A DNA stretch of 53,635 nucleotides, taken from positions 1 through 53,635 of the forward strand of contig JANPPC010000025.1 of NCBI GenBank assembly GCA_031428275.1, written 5' to 3'. Every line of letters starts with the position of its first letter. The first letter of the stretch is position 1. This stretch comes from Pseudobdellovibrio sp031428275. GTDB taxonomy: Bacteria; Bdellovibrionota; Bdellovibrionia; Bdellovibrionales; Bdellovibrionaceae. This document shows positions 17,252 through 26,126 of this stretch, one piece after another. The notes under the pieces were generated by a model. The model was not told the DNA's origin. It was given only the letters and a program-made list of their open reading frames with translations, and did not search any database. The position numbers were made by a program, and so were the translations under genes.

Positions 17252-19156
17252 CTACAAGGCCACCTGTATACCAACCTCTACGACTCGATTTTTTGGCAGT
17301 TGAAAATAATCAGTGGCCGAAATTTCATTTTTTGCTATCAGAGAAAAAAGCTTCTCGCGCCAAATCGCCATCCCAGGGAAATGGGTTGCGTAAAGGCTTT
17401 CTCTTCCGATAATAAAACTGACATTCTGAACATCTATTTTACCGAACGGAAGCTGTAATCCGGCAATATCTTCTGCAATATTCAGCTGATCTAAATAACC
17501 ATATCTCAAAATAATTTGAAAATGTCCGTCGGCAATTTCATACATACTTCTTCTTTCAGCAGCCGGCACACATGAAATATTCTCTTTAGTAACATTTAAA
17601 AAAATAAGATGGCGGTGCACAACCTTAAAATGTTCGAAAGTATGAATCAATGAATACGGTGCATCTTTTAAGCTTTGGTTCAGGTAAATTGCAATGCCTT
17701 CGATACGGCTTGTATTGTCAGCAGTTATTTTTTCTAAAAAATCTTTCACTGAAATATTCTTATCATTTAATTGAGACCTTAGAAGTTTTTTACCGGTTTT
17801 CCATGTTGTCATAAAAGTAAAGCCCAGTAGACCTATCAAAACCGGAAACCAACCACCATCAACTATTTTTAAAAGGTTAGATCCCCAAAAACCCAGATCA
17901 ATCACTAAAAATGCACCACAAATAAGTCCGGCAGTTAGACGGCTCCACTTCCAACTTTCTCGAACGTAAAAATAGAATAGAATTGTCGTGATCACCATGG
18001 TTGTCGTAACGGCTAAACCGTACGCGGCCGCCAAATTACTTGAAGTTTTAAACATCACCACTAAACCCATGCTACCAATCATCAGTAAACGATTCATATT
18101 TTTTACGTAGATTTGCCCGACTTCATCTTTCGAAGTATGTGCAATGTGAAGTCGAGGCGCAAAACCGCTTTGCACGGCTTGCAACGTAAGCGAAAATACT
18201 CCGGTAATCAGCGCCTGCGAAGCGATTGTCGTCGCTAAAGCAGCAAGCACCACTAGCGGGTAAAGTGCCCACGACGGGGCCAATAAATAAAACGGATTGC
18301 TTATGGCTTCCGGCTGACGAAGTAGCAATGCACCTTGACCAAAATAATTTAAAACTAAAGCAGGTAAAGCTACAAAGAACCACGCCTGTCGTATCGGCGT
18401 ACGCCCAAAGTGACCCAAATCTGAATAAAGGGCCTCACCGCCGGTCACAACAAGAAAAACAGAACCCAAAACCACAAAGCCATGCCAAGCATTGTTCTGG
18501 AAGAAACTAATAATATAAATCGGATTTAATGCCTTAAGTACCTCAGGAGATTCTAAGATATTTGTAACTCCTAATATGGCTAAAACGATAAACCAAACTA
18601 AAGTGACAGGGCCAAAAATTTGACCCACGGCGCCCGTACCTTTTTTTTGAAGCGAAAACAGCCCAATTAAAATACCTAAGGTGATAGGTATGATGTAGGG
18701 CTCAAAGACCGGGGTGATTAACTTAAGCCCTTCAACCGCACTCAAAATTGAAATCGCGGGCGTAATCATACCATCCCCAAATAAAAGTGCCGCGCCAAAA
18801 AGGCCCATTAAGATCAGAACATTCTTCGAACGACTAACGACAACTTCAGGGTTTTCCGAGTAAGGCGCGATCATCGACGTTAAGGCTAAAATTCCACCTT
18901 CACCCTTGTTATCTGCACGCAAAATAAATACTAAATATTTGATCGAAATAACAATGGTCAGCGACCAGAAAATTAACGAAAGTAAACTTAAAATATTTTC
19001 AGGAACAACCGACACATTATGTGCCGGATTAAAAGCTTCTTTCAAAGCGTAGAGCGGACTGGTTCCAATATCTCCATAAACAACTCCAAGAGCTCCTAGG
19101 GCTAATAATGACTTATAACTAAATGACTGCTTTGCTGATTTACTAGATTGTGACAT
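17252..19156 (-). CDS. kup: Kup-family potassium uptake protein
   Basis: 634 residues, the usual Kup length. It begins LLALGALGVVYGDIGTSPLYALK, the family hallmark in the first membrane helix. About twelve membrane helices cover residues 15-440, and a cytosolic C-terminal domain ends in VEVGIQVAL. It moves potassium inward with protons in characterised relatives. The start ATG has no strong ribosome site. It stands alone: the upstream neighbour ends 174 bases before it and a 144-base gap follows. Confidence 0.95.
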   Translation of the reverse strand: MSQSSKSAKQSFSYKSLLALGALGVVYGDIGTSPLYALKEAFNPAHNVSVVPENILSLLSLIFWSLTIVISIKYLVFILRADNKGEGGILALTSMIAPYSENPEVVVSRSKNVLILMGLFGAALLFGDGMITPAISILSAVEGLKLITPVFEPYIIPITLGILIGLFSLQKKGTGAVGQIFGPVTLVWFIVLAILGVTNILESPEVLKALNPIYIISFFQNNAWHGFVVLGSVFLVVTGGEALYSDLGHFGRTPIRQAWFFVALPALVLNYFGQGALLLRQPEAISNPFYLLAPSWALYPLVVLAALATTIASQALITGVFSLTLQAVQSGFAPRLHIAHTSKDEVGQIYVKNMNRLLMIGSMGLVVMFKTSSNLAAAYGLAVTTTMVITTILFYFYVRESWKWSRLTAGLICGAFLVIDLGFWGSNLLKIVDGGWFPVLIGLLGFTFMTTWKTGKKLLRSQLNDKNISVKDFLEKITADNTSRIEGIAIYLNQSLKDAPYSLIHTFEHFKVVHRHLIFLNVTKENISCVPAAERRSMYEIADGHFQIILRYGYLDQLNIAEDIAGLQLPFGKIDVQNVSFIIGRESLYATHFPGMAIWREKLFSLIAKNEISATDYFQLPKNRVVEVGIQVAL

Positions 19157-19259
19157 AGCATTTTTTTAACATAGTTCTATCGACCCGAAAATCTTTTTGT
19201 CGAAATCTTCTATTTTAGATCTTAAATTATTTAAACATTTGACTAATTAAATAGGTTTC

Positions 19260-19293
19260 GGCAAGCGCCGTGGTATTAACCTCGACGCTTGCC
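19260..19293. terminator. Hairpin between cytochrome lipoprotein and kup
   Basis: GGCAAGCG (19260-19267) pairs with CGCTTGCC (19286-19293), with further inner pairing around a TATTAA loop. T-rich sequence (TATTATTTTTT) follows on the plus strand; on the minus strand the tail is GAAACCTATTT. It probably ends the 21067-19331 transcript before kup, although the better T-run is on the other strand. Confidence 0.45.
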
Positions 19294-19330
19294 AGTATTA
19301 TTTTTTGAATATTTAGGTTTATAAGCTTTG

Positions 19331-21067
19331 CTAATCTTTAATAACTAAAATTTTATTCAAATCCATCAGAGGAAATATAGGCACAGCTGTGAACACCGAA
19401 TCATATTGAAAGGCAAATTTTCCGCCTAGCTTCCAAAGAGCAAATTCGGCAATAATAGTACCTTGGAACTTTCCATTATAACGACTTTGAACATCCGGCG
19501 CATTTAATAAAAGTCTACGGTACGCCGTATCTGATGTATTATTGAACGGATTATTTGCATCAAGCAACTTCACGCCGCCTTCTTTAAATTTAGCCGCATA
19601 GTACTCGGCTTTATTAACACCTTCAGCCGGTTTCGCGATTTGACTTTCGTTTGAAACTTTTAAAAAATCTTCCTGAATTTCGCTTGCGTAATTAGTTAAA
19701 TCTAATTGATTTCGCAAGCTTCCCAGCCAGAATGCCAAATTTCCGGCTCTTGCCACCAAGAAGTTATAATTATCACGAACCGCTCCATCATTATGGCAAT
19801 CAAAACACATTCCCGAGCCCATATAGATCGCTTTCGCAGACATAATTTGTAGGTTACTTAATGCGTACTCATCTAAGTACTCAATAGGCCCCTGAATAAA
19901 GACTGTTTTTGTTGCGTGAATTCGGCAGCCAAACTCTGTACGTAAATTCAAATTATTTAAAAAAACAACGCCATCTACAAAAAGATCGCCGTTACACTCA
20001 ACGATGCCGGTGTTAGTATAGTAATCTTTGCCGTCTGCTGTGACTCGCTCAAAGCCACTAAGCCCTGGCTTATCATTATCGTTTTTAATAAAATTTAATG
20101 CCTTCGCCGACGTTAAGTGACCCGAAGACCGAATCTCATCTGCTGTAGGCGCACCGATATAAATACTTTTTCTTTCTTGAATTTCCGTAACACGCGTCTT
20201 GTCTACAAACATAATTTTATCTAAATACTCGAAAAGACTTTTAGCCGTTTTTGTGACGCTATTTTCGGTGTAGTCTGGTGAAATTGAATATTTTCTGCCA
20301 ACCGGATCCGAAGCTAAAGGAAGAATTGCGCTCGGAATAATTAATTTGCCAGCGACCTTAACTGTGCCCCACCCTGTTTGTGAAACCACTCCGGCGCCGT
20401 GATCCGTTGAATAACCAGTACCTAAGTGGGCACCGTTCGGGTTTGTTCGAAAAAACAAATCTGGTCCCTTGGGGTCAAGAATTCCCTTAAAGCCAAAGTC
20501 GGAAATCAAATCACCTTTAATGTTTGCGTGGCAAAGCATACATTCCGCGGCGCGAGCGACCAGCGAAGGCTTAAAATCACGCAAAGGATTTTGCACTTGA
20601 AATGTAAGCTTAATAACCTCAACTTTAAAATCGTTATATTTTATATAAACAGGCAAGGTCAGACTTCCTCGGTAACCAAAAACAGGCTCAAAGGTAATTT
20701 GGCTTAATTTATTTTCGTTTAACGTAACCGTGCCTTGCTTATCAAATATTTTTGTCGCCAATAATGATGAATCATTTAATGAAACAATCCCGGCAAATTT
20801 CTTGTCTTCGATTAAGTCAATGACTTTGGTTTGATTTACGTCAACTGGTATTAATATATCTTTAAATTGAACGTCAGTTTGCCGATCTTGCGCAGAAAGA
20901 TCTGACACAAGCGAAGAAGCATCTTCCGTCATTCGAACTTTTCCGCAGTTTTGAAAACTGACGGTTGTGATCAACAAAGCCGTTAAAACGCCGGCTCCCT
21001 TTAAAATTTTTATCTTTTTAAATAACGTTAAACGAAACGCACCATAGATAAACGATTTTATTCCCAT
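19331..21067 (-). CDS. FQNC lipoprotein with two CxxCH haem motifs
   Basis: 578 residues. The signal ends in VSFQNCG (C41 probable lipid site). The first part (about 50-170) is beta-rich, with DVQFKDILIPVDVNQTKVIDL. CMLCH occurs near residue 178 and CFDCH near residue 423. Between them is a region GDLFVDGVVFLNNLNLRTEFG ending near YMGSG, which looks like stacked parallel-beta turns. Two separate haem sites are likely. The function is unknown, but it shares lipobox type and haem motifs with the lipoproteins at 6285-7295 and 10579-12660. Confidence 0.7.
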   Translation of the reverse strand: MGIKSFIYGAFRLTLFKKIKILKGAGVLTALLITTVSFQNCGKVRMTEDASSLVSDLSAQDRQTDVQFKDILIPVDVNQTKVIDLIEDKKFAGIVSLNDSSLLATKIFDKQGTVTLNENKLSQITFEPVFGYRGSLTLPVYIKYNDFKVEVIKLTFQVQNPLRDFKPSLVARAAECMLCHANIKGDLISDFGFKGILDPKGPDLFFRTNPNGAHLGTGYSTDHGAGVVSQTGWGTVKVAGKLIIPSAILPLASDPVGRKYSISPDYTENSVTKTAKSLFEYLDKIMFVDKTRVTEIQERKSIYIGAPTADEIRSSGHLTSAKALNFIKNDNDKPGLSGFERVTADGKDYYTNTGIVECNGDLFVDGVVFLNNLNLRTEFGCRIHATKTVFIQGPIEYLDEYALSNLQIMSAKAIYMGSGMCFDCHNDGAVRDNYNFLVARAGNLAFWLGSLRNQLDLTNYASEIQEDFLKVSNESQIAKPAEGVNKAEYYAAKFKEGGVKLLDANNPFNNTSDTAYRRLLLNAPDVQSRYNGKFQGTIIAEFALWKLGGKFAFQYDSVFTAVPIFPLMDLNKILVIKD

Positions 21068-21178
21068 AGAACTTTATCGGAAGAATTCGATCTTACTTTA
21101 GCTCTTTATTGAGTTATTGGTTGCGTTATCAAATCGGGACATGAAACCCAATTTCAAAATAGCTAACAATTTAAAAAA

Positions 21179-22462
21179 CTAAAACTGAAACAGTATTCCA
21201 AAATTGATCCACTGACTGCTCAGTTCTATTGTTTTAGTCGAGGCTTTTACAACTGTGCTAGTTATATCAAAACGCACATTCTTATTGAAAAACATTTGGT
21301 CTTGATAATAGACACCCATATTGGTTTCTGAAAATTTTCCCGACGTTGATGTTTGGCCCATTTGATATGAAAGACCCACAGCTCGGTGATTTGTATTCAA
21401 ATGATGTACAAATTCACCGCGATATCTAGTGACCTCAAATGTTGAGGTCACTAGAACGCCTGCAGCATCTAGGTTGCGATTAAGGTAACCTATGTCGCCA
21501 CGAAGAGCAGCCGAACCTAACTTGTACTCGGCGCCCGCCCAAAGCTGTAGCACAGAGGTCGAATTCGTCGTGTCGTTCACTTTTTTCGTCGCATAGCCAA
21601 AAAAATCATAGCCTGTACCCATGTACCACCAAGCCTGCTGCTGCTTGTACTCAAAGCGTAATGGAATAACTAAACCGGCAATAGGAGACGATACATTTCC
21701 TTTTTCGATTGTTCCACTTAAGTAGCTCGTACCTACCCAGAAAAATAATGGAGAAGCCGGAGTGGGTGGTGTTTTTTTACTGGGTAACGGAAATCTGATT
21801 TGCACGCTATTTTTGTTAACGCTACTGCCCCAGGTCAGCGCCCACATGGCATCAGGTGAGGCCAACACATCCTTGGCCGCAAAAACCTTCCAGCGTTCAC
21901 CCTTACCTCTGGTTTCAAAAATACCGGCACCGTACCATTCGGCGCTGTCTAGGGTTGAAAATACTATTTCTAAAGGTTGATTGCCTTTGAAGGTACACGT
22001 TATTATTCCGGGCAAACTGGGCTCATCTTGTGAAATAAATTGAATTTTAAAATTTAATTTATCGCATGTATTAGAAATTTTAAAAACGGGTTCATTCGAC
22101 AGAAATGAAAATTCATACTCAGAAACAAGTCCCGTATCTGAAATAAGCTGCAGCACACCTTTGCTATCTGGTATTAATAGGTAACCAGAACTGCCACTCA
22201 TTCTAATTTGCACCGGTGACCAAGATTCTGAACTTTTAATTTGCGCCTTTGTTATGTCAGCAGAAGGCAGCTTAACGGCTAAAAAAATAAGTCTCTGGTC
22301 TTGATCTCGTATTTCAATAGGTTTCGAAGTCCATTCGCCGGCCTCACCAGTTGTTTTCTTCCAACCTATTTTTGAATAAGCAGATGGTGAATTTGCCTGA
22401 GCAAAAGCAAATTCTGCCGAGAGCGAAACTATAAAAAATATAATTCTTAAATAATATTTCAT
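21179..22462 (-). CDS. Secreted protein with C-terminal barrel, partner of MotAB-like pair
   Basis: 427 residues with a signal peptide ending near FAFAQ. Residues 25-230 are beta-rich and soluble-looking, with one Cys pair (NTCDKLNF and IITCTFKG). From about 235 onward the pattern is that of an outer-membrane barrel ending in WINFGILFQF. It begins four bases after the MotB-like stop, so it should be made together with the inner-membrane motor pair. It may be the outer-membrane end of an energised complex. This role is inferred from position and topology; no family recognised. Confidence 0.65.
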   Translation of the reverse strand: MKYYLRIIFFIVSLSAEFAFAQANSPSAYSKIGWKKTTGEAGEWTSKPIEIRDQDQRLIFLAVKLPSADITKAQIKSSESWSPVQIRMSGSSGYLLIPDSKGVLQLISDTGLVSEYEFSFLSNEPVFKISNTCDKLNFKIQFISQDEPSLPGIITCTFKGNQPLEIVFSTLDSAEWYGAGIFETRGKGERWKVFAAKDVLASPDAMWALTWGSSVNKNSVQIRFPLPSKKTPPTPASPLFFWVGTSYLSGTIEKGNVSSPIAGLVIPLRFEYKQQQAWWYMGTGYDFFGYATKKVNDTTNSTSVLQLWAGAEYKLGSAALRGDIGYLNRNLDAAGVLVTSTFEVTRYRGEFVHHLNTNHRAVGLSYQMGQTSTSGKFSETNMGVYYQDQMFFNKNVRFDITSTVVKASTKTIELSSQWINFGILFQF

Positions 22463-22466
22463 CTTG

Positions 22467-23462
22467 CTACTTTTGAAAAATCACAGTGCCTTCGGCATCT
22501 ATATTAAAAGGAATATCTAAAAAATCACCTGAACTCTTAAGTTCAACATTTGGCGACTTAAAAGTCGACAGATTCGTAATCACGGTCAAATGAAGTTTGA
22601 CCGGCTTCTCATTACCATTTTTACTGTAAAATAAGGCTCTGACCTCATAGGTGCCAGCGTTGAAATTTTCAGCCTTCCACATTTCAATACCAGGTCCGAA
22701 ACGATTATCTAATTCAAAGTGCCCCGGCTCGCCCGCAAATTGACGCCGCTTAAAATTAAATACTTTTTTCGTCGGGCTTACAATCTGCAGATCTAGATCA
22801 TGCTTTTCAGTTTCCCAGGTCAGCAAAACCATCATGTAATTTTGCATCGGTGGCTGTTTCTTACTTAACTCTTCTTTTAACTTTTGATTTTCTATTTTTT
22901 GTTCGGCCAGTTCTTGTTCTAAAGATTCAACTTGCGTATCAACCTTTTTTGATTGTTCATCTTCAACACTAGCTACTTTTCTTTGCAGTGTTTTCTTCTC
23001 TTTTTCAGTCGATTCAGATTTCGAACTTAGTTTTTCGTTCTCAGACTTCAAACTCTCTATTTGCTTCAGTAGGTCAGCAAGAGCCTGTTCATTTTTATCA
23101 GACTGCTCGTCCGCACTTTGCTCACCCGCGACCGCCGCCGCTGACTGTTTTATAGATTCTACAGGTGGCTCAACAGGAACCTGGGGGTTTTGCGGTGGAC
23201 TATTTTGACTGAAGTATTTCTGTGAAACTTGCTTCATAACGTCATCCATGTCTTTAGTTTTGTCAGTTGCCAAGCTAAAAAGAATAACGAATAAGCCAAA
23301 TAGCAATGTCATTAAGTCGGCGTAACTGACCAGCCAACCCATTTCAGCTCCGCCGTGACCGCTCCCATGCACTTCTTCATGAATAGATTGGTGATGAGTC
23401 AGTTTCTCTTCTTCGAAAGGCTCTTTTGAATCAATTAAAGAATCGGGTTTTTTACGCGACAT
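22467..23462 (-). CDS. MotB-like protein with DUF2135/YfaP-like C-terminus instead of OmpA
   Basis: 331 residues. A His-rich cytoplasmic tail (HHQSIHEEVHGSGHGG) precedes one membrane helix with WLVSYADLMTLLFGLFVILF; D49 matches the ion-binding Asp of MotB. Residues 125-200 form a charged coiled coil. The C-terminus (about 205-331) has LTWETEKHDLDLQIVSP, ELDNRFGPGIEMW and GTYEVRALFY, resembling the DUF2135/YfaP domain rather than the peptidoglycan-binding OmpA domain of flagellar MotB. Its start overlaps the MotA-like gene by 11 bases. It probably uses ion flow to drive something other than a flagellum. Confidence 0.85.
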   Translation of the reverse strand: MSRKKPDSLIDSKEPFEEEKLTHHQSIHEEVHGSGHGGAEMGWLVSYADLMTLLFGLFVILFSLATDKTKDMDDVMKQVSQKYFSQNSPPQNPQVPVEPPVESIKQSAAAVAGEQSADEQSDKNEQALADLLKQIESLKSENEKLSSKSESTEKEKKTLQRKVASVEDEQSKKVDTQVESLEQELAEQKIENQKLKEELSKKQPPMQNYMMVLLTWETEKHDLDLQIVSPTKKVFNFKRRQFAGEPGHFELDNRFGPGIEMWKAENFNAGTYEVRALFYSKNGNEKPVKLHLTVITNLSTFKSPNVELKSSGDFLDIPFNIDAEGTVIFQK

Positions 23463-24261
23463 CTTTTTTTATCTCTTTTTTAATCAGCGGCTTGTATTCT
23501 TTGCGCACTAAGTACCGATCGTTTAAACTTAATCTGTCCATACAAGCTTGTATGACTCTTTCGCTTGATTCGTTTTTTTTGATTAGTAAACAACATTCGA
23601 TTATAATATCGCGCAAATAAATTTCGTCTTCAGCCACCTTCATCGAATTATCAGATAGCGGTAAAAAAACAAAATTATTTAAGCCGACTCCCCACAATGT
23701 AGCCGTTAATGCGATCGCCATTGAAGCACCAATCATATCCGTGCCACTTTTACCAAGGCCTGACATCATTTCTATCATGCCCGATGCGGCCCCCAATAAA
23801 CCTAAATGGGGTGGGTACTTCGCTATATTTCCTAAAATTTTCGCATCTTCGACGTAACGACGTTTTACCGAATTACGACGATCCATTAAGGTCGTCTGCA
23901 GCTCCTGCAACGAAATGTCGTTTTTTTGTAGAACGTGAAAAGCTTCTATCATGAACGGATGCGAGTCTTTTTTAGTTACAAGTGGGAAATTATTGTAGTA
24001 GCAATCTATATACTGAATTAATTCTAAAGCCACATTCTTTTCTGTTTTTTTAATTCTAAATAAAAAACCATAAACGATGTAGTCAATAACTCCAATAATT
24101 CTATCAAGCGGATATGTTAGAAAAGTAATAGCTAAAGTACCGCCTAGAACTAAAATTAAAGCATGCGAATTAAGTAAAACAGCCGGATTCGACATTGAAT
24201 GAACAAGGCCAAAATAGATAACAACGGCGCATAAAATAAGACCAGTCCAAGTTGCTTTCAT
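23452..24261 (-). CDS. MotA-like ion-channel subunit
   Basis: 269 residues with four membrane helices at about 5-25, 30-50, 150-172 and 178-202. The cytoplasmic loop between helices two and three has the MotA pattern (RRYVEDAKILGNIAKYPPHLGLLGAASG, broken here: RRYVEDAKILGN then YPPHLGLLGA). Helix four has TLWGVGLNNFVFLPL, typical of MotA. A strong GGAGG lies six bases upstream. It forms an operon with the MotB-like gene and the secreted 427-residue protein. No flagellar genes are nearby. Confidence 0.9.
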   Translation of the reverse strand: MKATWTGLILCAVVIYFGLVHSMSNPAVLLNSHALILVLGGTLAITFLTYPLDRIIGVIDYIVYGFLFRIKKTEKNVALELIQYIDCYYNNFPLVTKKDSHPFMIEAFHVLQKNDISLQELQTTLMDRRNSVKRRYVEDAKILGNIAKYPPHLGLLGAASGMIEMMSGLGKSGTDMIGASMAIALTATLWGVGLNNFVFLPLSDNSMKVAEDEIYLRDIIIECCLLIKKNESSERVIQACMDRLSLNDRYLVRKEYKPLIKKEIKKDVA

Positions 24262-24601
24262 AAAGCCTCCGCTTCGCTCTTCGGTCTTTTCAGAGACAGA
24301 TTTGAATGAATGTGTCGGTAAAGCTTGAAAACAAGACCTAGACTAGGTTAACTTAACCACTTAACCCAACCACTTAACATATGCACATAACCTATGAATC
24401 TCAGATTTAGAAACTAGGTTGTTTATTCTAAAATAATCTGCGGTTTGCTTTATTTGTTGAAACTAACGATACCTGTTTATTCTATCGACGGTAAATGCTT
24501 TCCGCGGCCACCAAGATGAATTTAACGTTGGAACCAAAATCGCAAGCACTAACAGAGTGCTACGACGCGATTCTTTTAAACGTCACAAAATGGGGCAATC
24601 T
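24262..24601. other. 340-base gene-free region between divergent genes
   Basis: AT-rich spacer between the MotA-like gene (leftward) and a hydrolase gene (rightward). It should hold both promoters, but I could not pick out convincing -35/-10 pairs. It contains two copies of AACCACTTAAC at 24355-24365 and 24368-24378, preceded by the palindrome GTTAAC, which may be a binding site. No RNA gene recognised. Confidence 0.5.
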
Positions 24602-25303
24602 ATGAGACTGAAAAGCATAATCAAAACTGTTTGCGTTTCAAGTCTTTTATTGGGTAGTACTGCGATGGCAAAAAATTACGTTTACGCCCTTCAAGGCTTT
24701 CTTATACAGGGTGAACAGCCCGAATGGAATAGTCTGGTCGCTGATGTGCAAGATTCAATTGATAAAAAGAAAGACCAAGACATTGTGTTCAAGTCTGCTC
24801 ACAATACAAGTTGGAAAGATATTTGTGAAGAGATACGCCAGCGGCCGCCCGCGACCAGTGGCGATAAAATTATATTAGTGGGCCATAGCTACGGCGCCAG
24901 CTCGGCTGTCGAAATAGCTAAATGTGTAGGGCCTGATATTAAAATTGATTTAATCGTAACGATAGATTCGGTTAAAAAGTTTAGTTTTAAAAACTCGAAT
25001 TTGATTCCAGAGAACGTTGAAAAAAATATAAATATTTATCAAACCCAAGATCTTCTTTTAACGGGTGAACGAAATAACCATCGTTCGGATGGCCTATACA
25101 AAAAAATTGAAAACATTGAAATGAAGGTCAGTATGCCAACACTCACCCCGCACAATATGATTTTACAAGAATTAGCCAATCGAAAAAGTATGTCGAAAAT
25201 TTTAAATAGTGAATTAAAATCACGATCGGTTGACCCTTCGCCGTCAGCAACCGAACAAGCTTCGCACAATACAAAGCCATCTGATACGGGTGCTATTCGT
25301 TAA
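24602..25303 (+). CDS. Exported alpha/beta-hydrolase-like protein
   Basis: 233 residues from the ATG at 24602, chosen because the signal peptide (MRLKSIIKTVCVSSLLLGSTAMA) starts there; ATGs at 24590 and a frame from 24557 are possible alternatives. After the signal, YVYALQGFLIQG leads to VGHSYGASSA, the nucleophile elbow of an alpha/beta hydrolase, followed by LIVTIDSV with a likely acid and a late TPHNMIL His. This is the pattern of small exported lipase/thioesterase-like proteins. The C-terminal 30 residues are Ser/Thr-rich. Substrate unknown. Confidence 0.75.
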   Translation: MRLKSIIKTVCVSSLLLGSTAMAKNYVYALQGFLIQGEQPEWNSLVADVQDSIDKKKDQDIVFKSAHNTSWKDICEEIRQRPPATSGDKIILVGHSYGASSAVEIAKCVGPDIKIDLIVTIDSVKKFSFKNSNLIPENVEKNINIYQTQDLLLTGERNNHRSDGLYKKIENIEMKVSMPTLTPHNMILQELANRKSMSKILNSELKSRSVDPSPSATEQASHNTKPSDTGAIR

Positions 25304-25516
25304 CGAGCCTTTTTCAGGTTTCTCTGTTGCAACTGTATAGTCGACTTTTAATGGCCTTCTGTACAACTTTAAAACACCTGTGCTTGATTCAGGTCGAAAT
25401 AAATCAAATTCAAACCCTGGTACAAATATTGTAAAGCTTCTAACGAGCAAGTTGAAAATTGTTATGATCACTTTTAAAATTGCTAATTCAAAGAATGAAA
25501 GCAATTCAGGAGCTTT

Positions 25517-25990
25517 ATGAAAATGCTATTAGCTGGTTTACTTTGCCTCTTATCTTACAAAGTAAGCGCCAATGAACATACCATCTATTTTAAAAAACTG
25601 GTCGACTCAACCGCCAAGTCAGTCATGATACTGGGCTGTCAAACGCCTCGAATGAATTCTTGCCGGGTTCTTGGTGGCGGATCTATCTCTCAAAAAGAAG
25701 TTATCGAAATGCATAGAAAATTACTTTCTACACATCGCCTAGAGGGCGCTGGTATAATTGCTTTATCTACCCTTTCAACTGTTATTAATCCGATGATCAT
25801 AGCTAGTTTCATGACAGTACCTGCGACCGCCATTACACTTGTGGGATCTTCGGCCTATGTCTATTTTAAACATGAAGATTTTGAAAGTTATAAAAAAATG
25901 CAACTTTTCTCTGGAAATCAGAATTTTGTTCTGACTAGTAGCCAAACGATTGAGGCTATGGATCAAACGATTCTTGAACTAAGAAATTAA
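25517..25990 (+). CDS. Small exported protein with one hydrophobic hairpin
   Basis: 157 residues with CAGGAGC six bases upstream of the ATG. The signal peptide ends near KVSANE. The mature part has Cys 41 and Cys 49 (GCQTPRMNSC), which could bond, and a long hydrophobic stretch at about 77-116 (Ala/Val/Ile/Leu-rich) that may cross a membrane twice. Family not recognised. A hairpin follows 60 bases downstream. Confidence 0.6.
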   Translation: MKMLLAGLLCLLSYKVSANEHTIYFKKLVDSTAKSVMILGCQTPRMNSCRVLGGGSISQKEVIEMHRKLLSTHRLEGAGIIALSTLSTVINPMIIASFMTVPATAITLVGSSAYVYFKHEDFESYKKMQLFSGNQNFVLTSSQTIEAMDQTILELRN

Positions 25991-26052
25991 CATCAACTTC
26001 AGATCTGTATTAACTGTAGACAGTGGAAATACTGCAGCGAAAAGCTATAAAA

Positions 26053-26080
26053 AAAGCCCATTTTTTCAAATGAGCTTTTC
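26053..26080. terminator. Bidirectional hairpin between convergent genes
   Basis: AAAAGCCCATTT (26053-26064) pairs with AAATGAGCTTTT (26069-26080), with one C-A mismatch and a four-base loop. T-runs appear on either strand. It lies between the 25517-25990 gene and the end of the Agl/Glt-type operon and can serve both. Confidence 0.75.
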
Positions 26081-26126
26081 GCGAAAACATTCAGCTAAGT
26101 TCTATGATCTAAACCAAGTATAATAA

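Noticed and set aside
21179..24261. Zorya anti-phage system based on MotA/MotB-like genes
   Set aside because: No ZorC, ZorD helicase or ZorE nuclease nearby, and the third gene encodes a secreted barrel-like protein.
22467..24261. Flagellar stator motAB
   Set aside because: The MotB-like protein lacks an OmpA peptidoglycan domain and no flagellar genes are adjacent.
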